Notes: a model not told the origin generated them from the letters alone. A stretch of DNA of 44,518 nt from CAZBDU01 sp964490725 (GCA_964490725.1 CAZBDU010000041.1:1-44518), one strand, 5' to 3'; positions 16,100 to 24,211 are shown, numbered from the stretch's first letter. A program made the numbers and translations.

Positions 16100-16995
16100 C
16101 TGCCGCCTCCTCTGGCGCGGGCCACCACCTGCTCCGCGTACATGTCCGTGAAGGTGGGCTTCTCGATGTCCACGAACTTGCCCACCGCCACCCGCCCCTT
16201 GAACGGCAGGGCGGTGTCCTCGGGCTCCAGCTCCGTGGCCAGATACGAGCGCTCCTTGTAGAACCTCATCAGGTCCAGGGTGGAGCCGAGCTTGTTGCGG
16301 CGGGCGTAGCCGGTGGGGCAGGGCGAGATGATCTCGATGAAGCTGAACCCGGCCTTGTTCATCCCTTCGATCATGGCGTCCCGCATCTGGTAGACATGCA
16401 GCACGGTCCAGCGGGCCACGTACGCGGCTCCGGCGGCCTTGGCCAGGTAGATCAGGTTGAAGGGATGCTCTGCGCAACCGTAGGGGGTGGTGGTGGTGCG
16501 GGCCTCCAGGGGAGTGGTGGGCCCGCCCTGTCCGCCGGTCATGCCGTAGTTGAAGTTGTTGATGCACACCACCGTGAGATCGATGTTGCGCCGGGCGGCG
16601 TGGATCAGGTGGTTGCCTCCGATGGCGAACAGGTCCCCATCGCCGCTGAACACCACCACCTTGAGCTCCGGTTTGGCCAGCTTGAGGCCCGTGGCGAAGG
16701 GGATGGGCCGTCCGTGGGTGGTGTGGTAGGTGTCCAGGTCCAGGTACCCGGCGGCCCTGCCGGAGCAGCCGATCCCCGAGACCACCACGGTCCTGTCCTG
16801 GTCGAAGCCCCCCTTTTCCAGGGCCTTCACGAAGGCGGTGAAGGCGATGCCGATCCCGCATCCCGAGCACCAGATGTGCGGGATGCGCCCCTCCTTGAGG
16901 AAGCGGTCCAGCGGGTGGGCGCCGTGGCCCCGGGCCCAGCTCTTGCGCGCCTCCCCGGGAGCCTGCACCGGGGCGTCTTTCAGCCGTTCGATCAT
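16096..16995 (-). CDS. korB: 2-oxoacid:ferredoxin oxidoreductase beta subunit (ThDP-binding)
   Basis: This 299-residue subunit binds ThDP and one 4Fe-4S cluster. Visible are PHIWCSGCGIGI (cluster Cys pair), GIGCSGRAAGYLD, the ThDP/Mg motif FSGDGDLFAIGGNH, and the downstream INNFNYGMTGGQGGPT. This is the short KorB type rather than a fused four-domain PFOR. The likely reaction is oxidative decarboxylation of a 2-oxoacid to acyl-CoA with ferredoxin reduction. The KorA/B pattern favours 2-oxoglutarate, but the specificity is not proven by sequence. The ATG at 16995 overlaps the korA stop (ATGA). Confidence 0.88.
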   Translation of the reverse strand: MIERLKDAPVQAPGEARKSWARGHGAHPLDRFLKEGRIPHIWCSGCGIGIAFTAFVKALEKGGFDQDRTVVVSGIGCSGRAAGYLDLDTYHTTHGRPIPFATGLKLAKPELKVVVFSGDGDLFAIGGNHLIHAARRNIDLTVVCINNFNYGMTGGQGGPTTPLEARTTTTPYGCAEHPFNLIYLAKAAGAAYVARWTVLHVYQMRDAMIEGMNKAGFSFIEIISPCPTGYARRNKLGSTLDLMRFYKERSYLATELEPEDTALPFKGRVAVGKFVDIEKPTFTDMYAEQVVARARGGGR

Positions 16996-18194
16996 CGGCC
17001 GGCCTCCTCCACGACGGGGGAAAGCTCCTCGGGGGCGAAGATCCTTCCTCCCATGAAGCCCGCCAGGATCGTGGGCACCCGTCCTTCGGCGCAACGCTCC
17101 ACTTCAAAGGCGATCTGGCCGCTGTTGATCTCCGCCACCACGAAGGCCTTGATCCGGCCTCCCCCGGCCAGCTGGCGAATCCGGCTTTCGGCGAAGGGCC
17201 ACAGCGTCACCAGGCGCAGCAGGCCCACCTTCCGGCCTTTCCGGCGGGCCTGGTCCACCACCTCCCGGGCGGTGCGGGCCGAGCAGCCGTAGGAGACCAC
17301 CACCACCTCCGCATCCTCGAGGTACAGCTCCTCGGTGCGCACGATCTCCCCCGCGTGGGCCCGGATCTTGCGCACCAGGCGCTGGACCAGGCGCTCCTGC
17401 GCCTCGGGGGTGATCACCGGGTAGCCGAACTCGTCGTGGGTCAGCCCCGTGGCGTGAAGGTGGAAGCCCTCGCCGGCGAACACCAGCGGAGGGACCCCGC
17501 GTTCGTCAGGCCGGTACGGGTGGAAGTCCTTGCGGCCAGGTTTGCGGCCGCGGCGAGGCGGCCGGGGGATGGCCTCCGCCGCCGGGATCACCACCTTCTC
17601 GCTCATGTGCCCCACCACCTCGTCGCTCAGGAGCATGACGGGGGTACGGTAGCGATCCGCCAGGTCGAAGGCCTCGATGGTGAGCTCGAAGGCCTCCTGC
17701 GGCGAGTTCGGCGAAAGGGCGATCACCTCGTAGTCTCCGTGGGACCCCCAACGGGCCTGCATCACGTCCTGCTGCCCCACCAGGGTGGGCAGCCCCGTGG
17801 AGGGTCCGCCGCGCATGATGTTCACCACCACGCAGGGCGCCTCCAGCATGGCCGCCAGCCCGATGTTCTCCATCATCAGGGAAAAGCCGGGGCCGGAGGT
17901 GGCTGTCATGGCCCGGGCGCCGGCGCAGGAGGCCCCCACCACGGCCGCCATGGAGGCCAGCTCGTCCTCCATCTGGACGTATACCCCGCCCACCTGGGGC
18001 AGGCGGGCGGCCATGCGCTCGGCCACCTCGGTGGCCGGCGTGATCGGGTAACCGGCGAAGAAGGTGCACCCCGCCGCCAGAGCGCCCTCGGCGCAGGCTT
18101 CGTCCCCGCTCATGAAGTAGGTGCCTGTGAGGACGGGGCCGGAGACGCCGCGCTGCGTGCCGCCGGAGACGCCGCGCTTCGCGGGAGCGCTCAC
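16992..18194 (-). CDS. korA: 2-oxoacid:ferredoxin oxidoreductase alpha subunit
   Basis: This 400-residue subunit has the pyrimidine-binding domain with FAGYPITPATEVAERMA, MEDELASMAAVVGASCAGA and TATSGPGFSLMMENIG. A second domain with VVVSYGCSARTAREVVD follows. The length matches stand-alone KorA. Residues 1-20 contain a short near-repeat of RGVSG and may be untranslated if a later start is used; the assigned ATG overlaps the korD stop by 4 bases. Confidence 0.9.
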   Translation of the reverse strand: MSAPAKRGVSGGTQRGVSGPVLTGTYFMSGDEACAEGALAAGCTFFAGYPITPATEVAERMAARLPQVGGVYVQMEDELASMAAVVGASCAGARAMTATSGPGFSLMMENIGLAAMLEAPCVVVNIMRGGPSTGLPTLVGQQDVMQARWGSHGDYEVIALSPNSPQEAFELTIEAFDLADRYRTPVMLLSDEVVGHMSEKVVIPAAEAIPRPPRRGRKPGRKDFHPYRPDERGVPPLVFAGEGFHLHATGLTHDEFGYPVITPEAQERLVQRLVRKIRAHAGEIVRTEELYLEDAEVVVVSYGCSARTAREVVDQARRKGRKVGLLRLVTLWPFAESRIRQLAGGGRIKAFVVAEINSGQIAFEVERCAEGRVPTILAGFMGGRIFAPEELSPVVEEAGR

Positions 18195-18553
18195 CGGCGG
18201 GCCTCCTCTTGCCCGCCGCCGGCCGGCCGGCGGCGGAACCGCTCGCGGCGGGACAGGGCGGTGCGGCGGATGACGTCATGGGCTGCCAGAGGCCGGCGCT
18301 CCGCCACGGTGCAGAAGATGGCGAACTCGGGGCACACGGATTCGCAGAAGCTGCAGTTGACGCACGCCCCTTCTTTCTTGACCCTGGGAGGGTAGTAGCC
18401 CTTCTCGTTGAACTCCGTGGACTGCTCCAGCACGTCGTTGGGGCAGAACTCGATGCAGTAGTTGCAGCCCTTGCAGCGGTACTCGACGACGGTGACCTTG
18501 CCGATGACGACCTCGCGCTTGTCCGCGTCCAGCGGCAGGCGCCAATAGCTCAT
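18191..18553 (-). CDS. korD: 2-oxoacid:ferredoxin oxidoreductase delta subunit (2x 4Fe-4S ferredoxin)
   Basis: This 120-residue ferredoxin subunit has CKGCNYCIEFCP and CVNCSFCESVCP, each C-x2-C-x2-C-x3-C-P. It passes electrons from the KorB cluster to an external acceptor, which here may be free ferredoxin or the Hdr subunits of the same operon. The ATG at 18553 is chosen over the one at 18562 because GAGG and GGAG lie at usable distances before it. It is the first gene of the leftward operon, about 30 bases downstream of the predicted transcription start. The Arg-rich tail of about 20 residues is unusual. Confidence 0.85.
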   Translation of the reverse strand: MSYWRLPLDADKREVVIGKVTVVEYRCKGCNYCIEFCPNDVLEQSTEFNEKGYYPPRVKKEGACVNCSFCESVCPEFAIFCTVAERRPLAAHDVIRRTALSRRERFRRRPAGGGQEEARR

Positions 18554-18585
18554 ATTCTCCATTCCTCGCTTGTCGGGAAAGCGCC

Positions 18586-18614
18586 ATTATAGCAGTACTT
18601 CCCGGGCGTATCAA
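18586..18614 (-). promoter_or_regulatory. Sigma70-type promoter of the kor-hdr operon
   Basis: On the minus strand TTGATA (18609-18614) and a perfect TATAAT (18586-18591) lie 17 bases apart. Transcription would start about 25 bases before the korD ATG. Confidence 0.75.
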
Positions 18615-18634
18615 CATTACTCGATAGGTAATGT
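18614..18634. promoter_or_regulatory. 21-bp palindrome adjoining the korD -35 box (putative operator)
   Basis: The sequence ACATTAC-N7-GTAATGT is a perfect inverted repeat with 7-base arms, abutting the upstream side of the -35 hexamer. That position suits an activator or a repressor dimer. GTATAC follows directly at 18633-18638. The binding protein is unknown. Confidence 0.5.
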
Positions 18635-18665
18635 ATACTCAGGGGAGGCAGGTTTCCGCCCGGCT

Positions 18666-19031
18666 TTAGCCTTCCAGCAGGGTCGCTTCCGCTTCCAGAC
18701 TGTCGCTGCGGCTGAGAAAGCGCACGAAGCAGGAGCGTTCCTTCCGCTCCAGGCGCCCGATGGAGATGCCCAGGCACAGCTCCTCTTCTCGGGCCCACCG
18801 CTTCCGGCCGCTGATGATCAGCTCCGACGGGCACAGCCTGCTGTTCTTGAGCTTCAGAGCGAAGCGCTCCCTGGCAGGATCGAGTCGTGACTGCCCCTGG
18901 AAACAGAGGGAGACTCCCGAAAGTGAGATGTCCTTCACGTATCCGATGTTCCGTTTTCCCTCCGGCCGCTCCAGGTAGAGGCTCCAATGGGACCGGATTC
19001 TGGGATACCCTCTCTTTTCGCCCTTATCCAT
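18666..19031 (-). CDS. PilZ-domain protein
   Basis: This 121-residue protein is made almost entirely of one PilZ domain. The start region carries KRGYPRIRSHWSLYLE, then the D-x-S-x-x-G signature as VKDISLSGVSLCF. PilZ domains bind cyclic-di-GMP through the Arg-rich N-terminal motif and D/N-x-S-x-x-G. Here the N-terminal motif is KR-x3-R-x-R, which approximates the consensus R-x3-R. The ATG at 19031 has AGGAGG upstream. It sits alone behind the kor operon promoter and has no evident link to the metabolic neighbours. Confidence 0.8.
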   Translation of the reverse strand: MDKGEKRGYPRIRSHWSLYLERPEGKRNIGYVKDISLSGVSLCFQGQSRLDPARERFALKLKNSRLCPSELIISGRKRWAREEELCLGISIGRLERKERSCFVRFLSRSDSLEAEATLLEG

Positions 19032-19464
19032 CACGCCCTCCTCCTGCACCCGGGACAACAGAATATCCCATCCCGCCGCGGCAGCCAATGGCAGGGTTGG
19101 GAGCCGTCCGCTGGAACCGAAGATCCCCGGGGCGCTCAGCCATTGAGCAAGCAACTGCCGTGCCAAACCGGAAGAGGGACTGCTTCGTGGCCAGGACGGA
19201 GGCCGCCCGGCGGGACATGGGCGTCCGCAGCGGCGCCGCGCGGCATTCCGCGGCCGGCCAGTTGTGGCGACTTTTCAATGCATCGCGGTATCGCCTCGAA
19301 TCGAGGAGCGCCGAACGGTGCCAGCCGGACCGGGAGCCGCCACTTCCGGCAACCTTCGGCCTCCGGCGCAACCTTCGTTGACGCGCGCGCCGGGGAAACG
19401 CCGAAGCCGGACCGGCGGGCGGCGCGCGCTCCCCCGGGAAGGCAGAATCCAGAGCTCGGCGCGG
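19032..19464. other. Stretch without a supported gene
   Basis: No reading frame here resembles a known family on either strand. The open frames are Arg/Pro/Ala-rich shadows of GC-rich noncoding DNA. A segment around 19160-19215 (GAGGGACTGCTTCGTGGCC) resembles the degenerate dispersed repeats of many genomes, but no second copy is present in the window. Confidence 0.4.
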
Positions 19465-19635
19465 ACCGGCGTCATTCCGCTGTCCCAACTCCTCGAGGAG
19501 CTTGCCGCCGGCGGGTGCTCCGGAGCGATCGCTCTGGAATACCAGAACAGCGAGCGGAAGGACTGCAGCGACGTCGATGTCGTTGCCGAAACCGCCGCCA
19601 CTCTGCGCGAGCTGGGGGTGAATGTGCGGGTGGCC
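19465..19635 (+). pseudogene. Remnant of a sugar phosphate isomerase/epimerase C-terminus
   Basis: The plus frame reads VIPLSQLLEELAAGGCSGAI, then ALEYQNS, and ends with a helix containing ETAATLRELGV. This matches the last strand and helix of COG1082-type TIM barrels, where the pattern is (G)xIPLxxLLxxLxxxGYxGxIxLEYE. The 5-prime 250 residues are missing, with no start or ribosome site. It is probably a decayed paralogue of the isomerases at 21086-22063 and 33864-34724. Confidence 0.4.
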
Positions 19636-19661
19636 TCTGGAGACCGTCGGCCGCCTCGCCC

Positions 19662-21074
19662 TCAGCCGCCGGTAGCACCCGTGCGTGCACCCGCCGCGCC
19701 GCCGGAGGCGCGCAGGGCCCGCCGCTGGTTCAGGATGTTCCCCAGCGCGGTGGCCTCGGCCTGGCCGGCCCGCACCTCCACGCCGGCGGCCTCGGCGATC
19801 AGCTCGTTCAGCAGCTCGTTCCTGGAGCCGCCCCCGATGACGTGCAGCACCCCGACGCGCTGCCCCGTGATCTGCTCGATCTCCCGCAGCGAGGCGGCGC
19901 AGGTCGCGGCCAGCCCCAGGAAGATGGCCCGGGCGGTCTGGAAGGGCGTCTGCGGCACGCGCTGGCCCGCCTCGCGGCAGTAGGCGGCGATCGCGGCGGG
20001 CATCTCCCGGGGCGCCTCCAGCAGGGGGTGGTAGGGATCGATGCGGCTCTCGAAGCCGGCCTCATCGCGGGCTCCCCGCACGATCTCGGGGTAGGTGACC
20101 GGGGTGCCCGCCGCCTGCCAGGCGGCCCGGCACTGCTCCAGGATCCACATCCCCGGGATGTTGCAGACCAGCCGCACGGTGCCGTCGGGATTTCCCTCGT
20201 AGCCAAAGCGCTCCGGATCGATGGCGTCCAGGTGCTCGGGCCGCTCCATGTGCACGCCCAGGATGGACCAGGAGCCGGAGCTCAGCACGGCGCTTCCCGC
20301 CTCGGGGGCGATCGTGGAGAAGGCCGCCGCGGTGTCGTGGGAGGCCCCGGTGGTGACCGGAACCGCCCCCGCGCCAGTCTCCGCGCGGATCTCCGGGCTC
20401 AGGGCCGCGAGCACCGCGGGGGCCGGCACCACCTCCGGCAGGATGCCGGCGGGAAGGCCCGCCCCCGCCAGCAGCTCCCCGTCCCAGCGGCGGCGGTGTA
20501 TGTCGTAGAGCTGCGAGGTGGTGGCCAGGGTGAAGTCGGTGGCGCGCCGGCCGCACAGCCAGAAGCGCAGCAGGTCCGGGATGAACAGCAGGCAGGCCGC
20601 CTGCTCCAGGAGCTCCGGGGTTTGCTCCCTGGCCGCACAGAGCTGGCAGAGGGTGGTGATGTCCTCATGCATCAGGGCGGTCCTCCGGAACAGCTCCCGG
20701 GCGCCGAAGCGCTCCGCCACGATGCGGCGCATGCCCAGGTTGCGCCGGTCCCGGTAGGAGCGCGGGGTCTCCAGCAGGCCGCCCCGGTGGTCCAGCAACC
20801 CGTAGTCGATGCTCCAGGAGTCGATGCCCACGGCCGCCGGCTGAATGCCTCGGCCGGCCAGCTCGCGGAGCACCTCCTTCATGCCCTGGAAGATTCCCTG
20901 GATGTCCCAGAACAGGCCGCCCTCCCGCTCGTAGGGGACGTTCCGCCGGCGGGCCACCTCCTCCAGGCGCACGGAGGCTCCCTCCTTCCACCCCAGGACG
21001 GCCCGCCAGTTGCTGGCTCCCAGGTCGAAGGCCAGGTGCGGGCCTGCCATCCCGTCCGTCGCCGCCTCCGCCAT
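19662..21074 (-). CDS. rhaB: FGGY-family kinase, rhamnulokinase-like
   Basis: This 470-residue kinase has the N-terminal ATPase fold with HLAFDLGASNWRAVLG, the acceptor-sugar region WSIDYGLLDHRGG, the second-domain phosphate motif TGASHDTAAAFSTI, SSGSWSILGVHME, and the late HVIGGGSRNELLNELIAEA. These follow rhamnulokinases, which phosphorylate L-rhamnulose (or L-fuculose-like ketoses) at C1. No rhamnulose-1-phosphate aldolase is in the window. The ATG at 21074 is used, but an upstream GTG (21089) overlaps the preceding stop as GTGA, and an ATG at the MAGPH position is also possible. It is the last gene of the leftward operon. Confidence 0.82.
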   Translation of the reverse strand: MAEAATDGMAGPHLAFDLGASNWRAVLGWKEGASVRLEEVARRRNVPYEREGGLFWDIQGIFQGMKEVLRELAGRGIQPAAVGIDSWSIDYGLLDHRGGLLETPRSYRDRRNLGMRRIVAERFGARELFRRTALMHEDITTLCQLCAAREQTPELLEQAACLLFIPDLLRFWLCGRRATDFTLATTSQLYDIHRRRWDGELLAGAGLPAGILPEVVPAPAVLAALSPEIRAETGAGAVPVTTGASHDTAAAFSTIAPEAGSAVLSSGSWSILGVHMERPEHLDAIDPERFGYEGNPDGTVRLVCNIPGMWILEQCRAAWQAAGTPVTYPEIVRGARDEAGFESRIDPYHPLLEAPREMPAAIAAYCREAGQRVPQTPFQTARAIFLGLAATCAASLREIEQITGQRVGVLHVIGGGSRNELLNELIAEAAGVEVRAGQAEATALGNILNQRRALRASGGAAGARTGATGG

Positions 21075-21085
21075 CGCCCCCGCCG

Positions 21086-22063
21086 TCACCGCGCCATCAA
21101 GAGCTCGCGGAGATAGTCGGTTATCCCCACCGCGTCGTTTTCGCGCTGCAGCCTCTCCACCCGCTCGCGGTCCGCCGAGCGGGCCAGCTCGAAGAGCCTC
21201 TTCACCATGTCCAGGCTGGAGCGCATGGCCGCGCTGCTCTCCTCGCGGTAGGGGAAGACGTCCAGGCTGTACCACCCGTCGTAGCCGATGCGCTGCAGGG
21301 TATAGAACAGCTCGAAGGTCTCCCAGAGGTGCACCGAGCCCACCACCATGTCGTCGTCCCAGTAGCGGAAGTTGTCGTTGAGGTGCAGGTGCAGGAGCTT
21401 TCCGTACCGGTGGGCCAGCACCGCGGACTCGGCGGGGTTCTCATAGGCCATCATGGCGTGGCCGAAGTCGATCATGACCCCCACGTTGGCAACGCCCGCC
21501 TCGCGGATGGCGAGCAGGGTCTTTCCCACCGTGCCCAGGAGGATGTGGGTGCGGGGCTCCTTGATCTTGTACTCCACCGCCACCTTCACGTCCCCCCGGT
21601 GCGAGGCGATCTCCCGGATGGCCTCCACGGTCCGCGCCCAGGCCTCGGCGTAATCCACCTGCATGGGATAGTCGAAGCCGTCCTGGCCCGGCCAGAGGCT
21701 GATCTGGTCTCCCCCCAGGGCGGCCGCGGCGTCCATGCAGCGCTGGGAGAGCTCGATGGCCTGCCTCCGCAGCCGGTCGTCCCGGGAACAGAGCGCTCCG
21801 TGCTTCCACTGCGGCGAGCCGAACAGCTCCACCTCGACGTTGGACACCGCCAGGCCCAGCTCCTTCAGCCGGGAGCCCACCGGCGCCGGGTCCTCGAACT
21901 CGGCGGGGAAGCTCAGCTCCACCCCCCGGACGTCCTCCAGGGCGGCCACCTTCTCCAACTTCTCCTCGAAGGAGTAGGGGTCCTCCCGGTAGCCTCCCGG
22001 CATGAACCGGTCCCCGCAGGGGTAGAAGGGCACCGTCGCCACCGACAATCCTCTGCCGATCAT
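21086..22063 (-). CDS. TIM-barrel sugar isomerase (xylose-isomerase-like)
   Basis: This 325-residue protein has the metal-binding acids and histidines of COG1082/COG4952-type isomerases in order: VEYKIKEPR, VGVMIDFGHAMMA, LLHLHLNDNFRYWDDD, and YDGWYSLDVFPYRE. The family interconverts aldoses and ketoses or epimerises ketoses. Next to a rhamnulokinase-like enzyme it may be a non-homologous L-rhamnose or deoxysugar isomerase. The ATG at 22063 overlaps the upstream aminotransferase stop by 4 bases. C-terminal residues 285-325 form a charged helical region. Confidence 0.85.
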   Translation of the reverse strand: MIGRGLSVATVPFYPCGDRFMPGGYREDPYSFEEKLEKVAALEDVRGVELSFPAEFEDPAPVGSRLKELGLAVSNVEVELFGSPQWKHGALCSRDDRLRRQAIELSQRCMDAAAALGGDQISLWPGQDGFDYPMQVDYAEAWARTVEAIREIASHRGDVKVAVEYKIKEPRTHILLGTVGKTLLAIREAGVANVGVMIDFGHAMMAYENPAESAVLAHRYGKLLHLHLNDNFRYWDDDMVVGSVHLWETFELFYTLQRIGYDGWYSLDVFPYREESSAAMRSSLDMVKRLFELARSADRERVERLQRENDAVGITDYLRELLMAR

Positions 22064-23421
22064 CGCTTGCCTCCCTGGTGCGCCCATGCGCCCCGCAACG
22101 CTTCCTCCAGGCTCCTCCGGAAGCGCTCCAGCACGGTGTCCGCCTCTGCCTTCGAGATGATGAGGGGCGGCTTGATCTTGACCACGTTCTTCTTCACCGC
22201 GCCCACTCCGAAGAGGATCCCGTTCTCCATCCCCCTCTTGCGCAGGGCGGTGACCAGCTCGGGGGCGGGCTCCCGGGTCTGCGGGTCCGCCACGAGCTCC
22301 ACGCCGATGTGGAGCCCCGCCTGGCGGACGTCCCCCATCACGGGGAAGTCCCTCTGGATGCGAGCCAGCCCTTCGGCCAGGTAGCGGCCCATGGCGTTGC
22401 AGTTCTGGAGCACCCCCCCCTCCAGGAGCTGGATAAGCTTCAGGGCCGCCACCTGCGACACCGTGTTGTTGGCGAAGGTGTGCAGCTCCTCCGAGTCCGG
22501 GGAGAAGCCCTCCAGGCGGTCGCTGACGATCACCGCGCCGATGGGAAAGCCGGCGCCCAGCCCCTTGCCCAGCACGATGATGTCCGGATCCACGCCGAAG
22601 TACTCCGCCGCGAAGAAGGTCCCGATGCGGGCGAAGGTCTGGATCTCGTCGTAGATGAGGGGGATGCCGTAGCGATCGCACACCTCCCGCAGCCGTTTCA
22701 GGTATTCCCTGGGGAGGATCACCTGCCCGCCGCTGGCCTGGATGGGCTCCACGATGATCCCGGCCACCGGCCCGTTGGTGCCCTTCTCCACCGTGGCCTC
22801 CAGCACCTTCATGCAGGCCAGGCTGCAGCGGTCCTCCCGCAGCCCCAGGGGGCAGCGGTAGCAGTAGGGATTGGGCACCCGGATGAACTGGCGGGTCAGC
22901 CGGTTGAAGCGGGCCCCGCCGATGAACTCCCCGCCGGCCAGGGTGGACACCCAGCTTGCCCCCATGACGCCCAGGGTGGTTCCGTGGTAGGAGTCGTACA
23001 GGCACATGAACTCCTGCGCGCCCTCCCGGTTCTTGAGGGCGATCTTCATGGCCGCCTCCACCGCCGCTCCTCCCCCCACGGTGAAGGAGACCCGGTTCAG
23101 GGCGGCCGGGGCCAGCTGGGCCAGCTTCCTGGCCAGGGCGAAGCGGCTGGGGGTGTCGAAGCCCTGGTGGACGTGGGTGAGGTTCTGGGAGTGCTCGTAG
23201 ACGATGCGGTTGATCTCCTGGTTGGCGTGCCCCAGGTAAAGGGCCCAGCTCTGGGAGGTGCAGTCCAGGTATTCCCTGCCGTCCACGTCCTCCACCCAGC
23301 AGCCCCTGCCCCGCAGAAGCATGGGGGCCGGCCTGGTACCGCCCCCGAGCATCAGGTACTTCTCATACTCGGGGATGTCCTTGCTGCCGATGGAGTAGAT
23401 TCTCTCGAGAAGCTCATCCAT
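22060..23421 (-). CDS. Class III (omega-type) PLP-dependent aminotransferase
   Basis: This 453-residue enzyme has the class III layout: DCTSQSWALYLGHANQEI near residue 54, the cofactor stretch YDSYHGTTLG at 142-151, IYDEIQTFARIG with Asp258, and Lys286 in LGKGLGAGFPIG that should form the Schiff base. A four-Cys group (Cys187, Cys190, Cys199, Cys203) is present and may bind metal, as in some anaerobe members. The substrate is a primary amine or aldehyde that cannot be set from sequence. Its place in a sugar-import operon suggests transfer of an amino group from an amino-sugar-derived compound, which is inference. Confidence 0.88.
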   Translation of the reverse strand: MDELLERIYSIGSKDIPEYEKYLMLGGGTRPAPMLLRGRGCWVEDVDGREYLDCTSQSWALYLGHANQEINRIVYEHSQNLTHVHQGFDTPSRFALARKLAQLAPAALNRVSFTVGGGAAVEAAMKIALKNREGAQEFMCLYDSYHGTTLGVMGASWVSTLAGGEFIGGARFNRLTRQFIRVPNPYCYRCPLGLREDRCSLACMKVLEATVEKGTNGPVAGIIVEPIQASGGQVILPREYLKRLREVCDRYGIPLIYDEIQTFARIGTFFAAEYFGVDPDIIVLGKGLGAGFPIGAVIVSDRLEGFSPDSEELHTFANNTVSQVAALKLIQLLEGGVLQNCNAMGRYLAEGLARIQRDFPVMGDVRQAGLHIGVELVADPQTREPAPELVTALRKRGMENGILFGVGAVKKNVVKIKPPLIISKAEADTVLERFRRSLEEALRGAWAHQGGKR

Positions 23422-23434
23422 GAAACCCTCCCTG

Positions 23435-24211
23435 CTAGACGCTCTCCACCACTTCCACGCCGGTTATCATGCTGACGATGTCGTTGGCTGTCACCTGGTG
23501 GGCGCTCCTGACGCCGACGTTCTCCCCCCTGCGCAGCACCATGATCTTGTCCACCACGCGGAAGACGTGCTGCAGGTTGTGGCTGACGATGATCACCGAG
23601 ATCCCCCTCTCCCTGAGCCGCCGGATCAGCTCCAGAACGTTGCCCGCCTCCTTGACCCCCAGGGCCGCGGTGGGCTCGTCCAGAATCACCAGCTTTTTGC
23701 CCCAGAAGACTACCTTGCTGAGCGCCACCACCTGGCGCTGCCCGCCGGAGAGGTAGCGCACCCGCTTGAACAGGTTGGGGATGTCGATGTTCAGATCACG
23801 CAGCAGCCTGGCCGACTCCCCGGCCATCTTGCGATAGTCCAACAGACCGATCATCCTGCCCAGGCGGCCCAGGAAGGTCGCCTCCCTGCCCAGGAAGATG
23901 TTGGCCGGGATGTCCAGCTCGTCCACCAGGGCCAGGTCCTGGTACACGGTCTCGATGCCGAGCCGCTTCGCCTCGCTGGGATTGCGGACGTTGACCTTCC
24001 GGCCGTAGAAGCGGATCTCCCCCTCGTCCTTCTGGTAGACGCCGGAGATGATCTTGATGAGGGTGGACTTGCCGGCGCCGTTGTCCCCCACGATGGCCAG
24101 GATCTCTCCCTCCCAGAGATCGAAGCTCACTCCCCTGAGCGCCTCGATGCCGCCGAAGTGCTTGCGGATGTTCCTGACCTCCAGGATGGGCCTGCTGCCC
24201 GTGTCAGCCAC
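23435..24211 (-). CDS. Sugar ABC transporter ATP-binding protein, single-domain
   Basis: This 258-residue ABC ATPase has Walker A GDNGAGKST at residues 42-50, signature LSGGQRQVVALSK, Walker B VILDEPTAALG and the switch His in SHNLQHVF. The layout is that of the CUT2 family but with one nucleotide-binding domain; most ribose-type ATPases are fused pairs of about 500 residues. The protein would act as a homodimer. The GTG start at 24211 is chosen because GGAAGGAGGGTGAG precedes it. It lies 14 bases from the aminotransferase gene. Confidence 0.88.
   Translation of the reverse strand: MADTGSRPILEVRNIRKHFGGIEALRGVSFDLWEGEILAIVGDNGAGKSTLIKIISGVYQKDEGEIRFYGRKVNVRNPSEAKRLGIETVYQDLALVDELDIPANIFLGREATFLGRLGRMIGLLDYRKMAGESARLLRDLNIDIPNLFKRVRYLSGGQRQVVALSKVVFWGKKLVILDEPTAALGVKEAGNVLELIRRLRERGISVIIVSHNLQHVFRVVDKIMVLRRGENVGVRSAHQVTANDIVSMITGVEVVESV

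Noticed and set aside
15467..17107. A single 546-codon frame covering korC and part of korB
   Set aside because: Only the last 210 codons match a family (korC); the upstream part is out of frame with korB.
19150..19220. Possible copy of a dispersed intergenic repeat
   Set aside because: Only a vague likeness to the GGACTGCTTCG-type repeats, with no second copy in the window.
18987..21116. Very long open frame (709 codons) on the plus strand opposite the rhamnulokinase gene
   Set aside because: It is Arg/Gly/His/Pro-rich without any family resemblance and runs antisense to a clear kinase; a GC-rich shadow frame.
21086..23005. A 639-codon frame that would fuse the isomerase to an N-terminal extension
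   Set aside because: The extension is the aminotransferase gene read in the wrong frame; the isomerase start at 22063 overlaps the aminotransferase stop.
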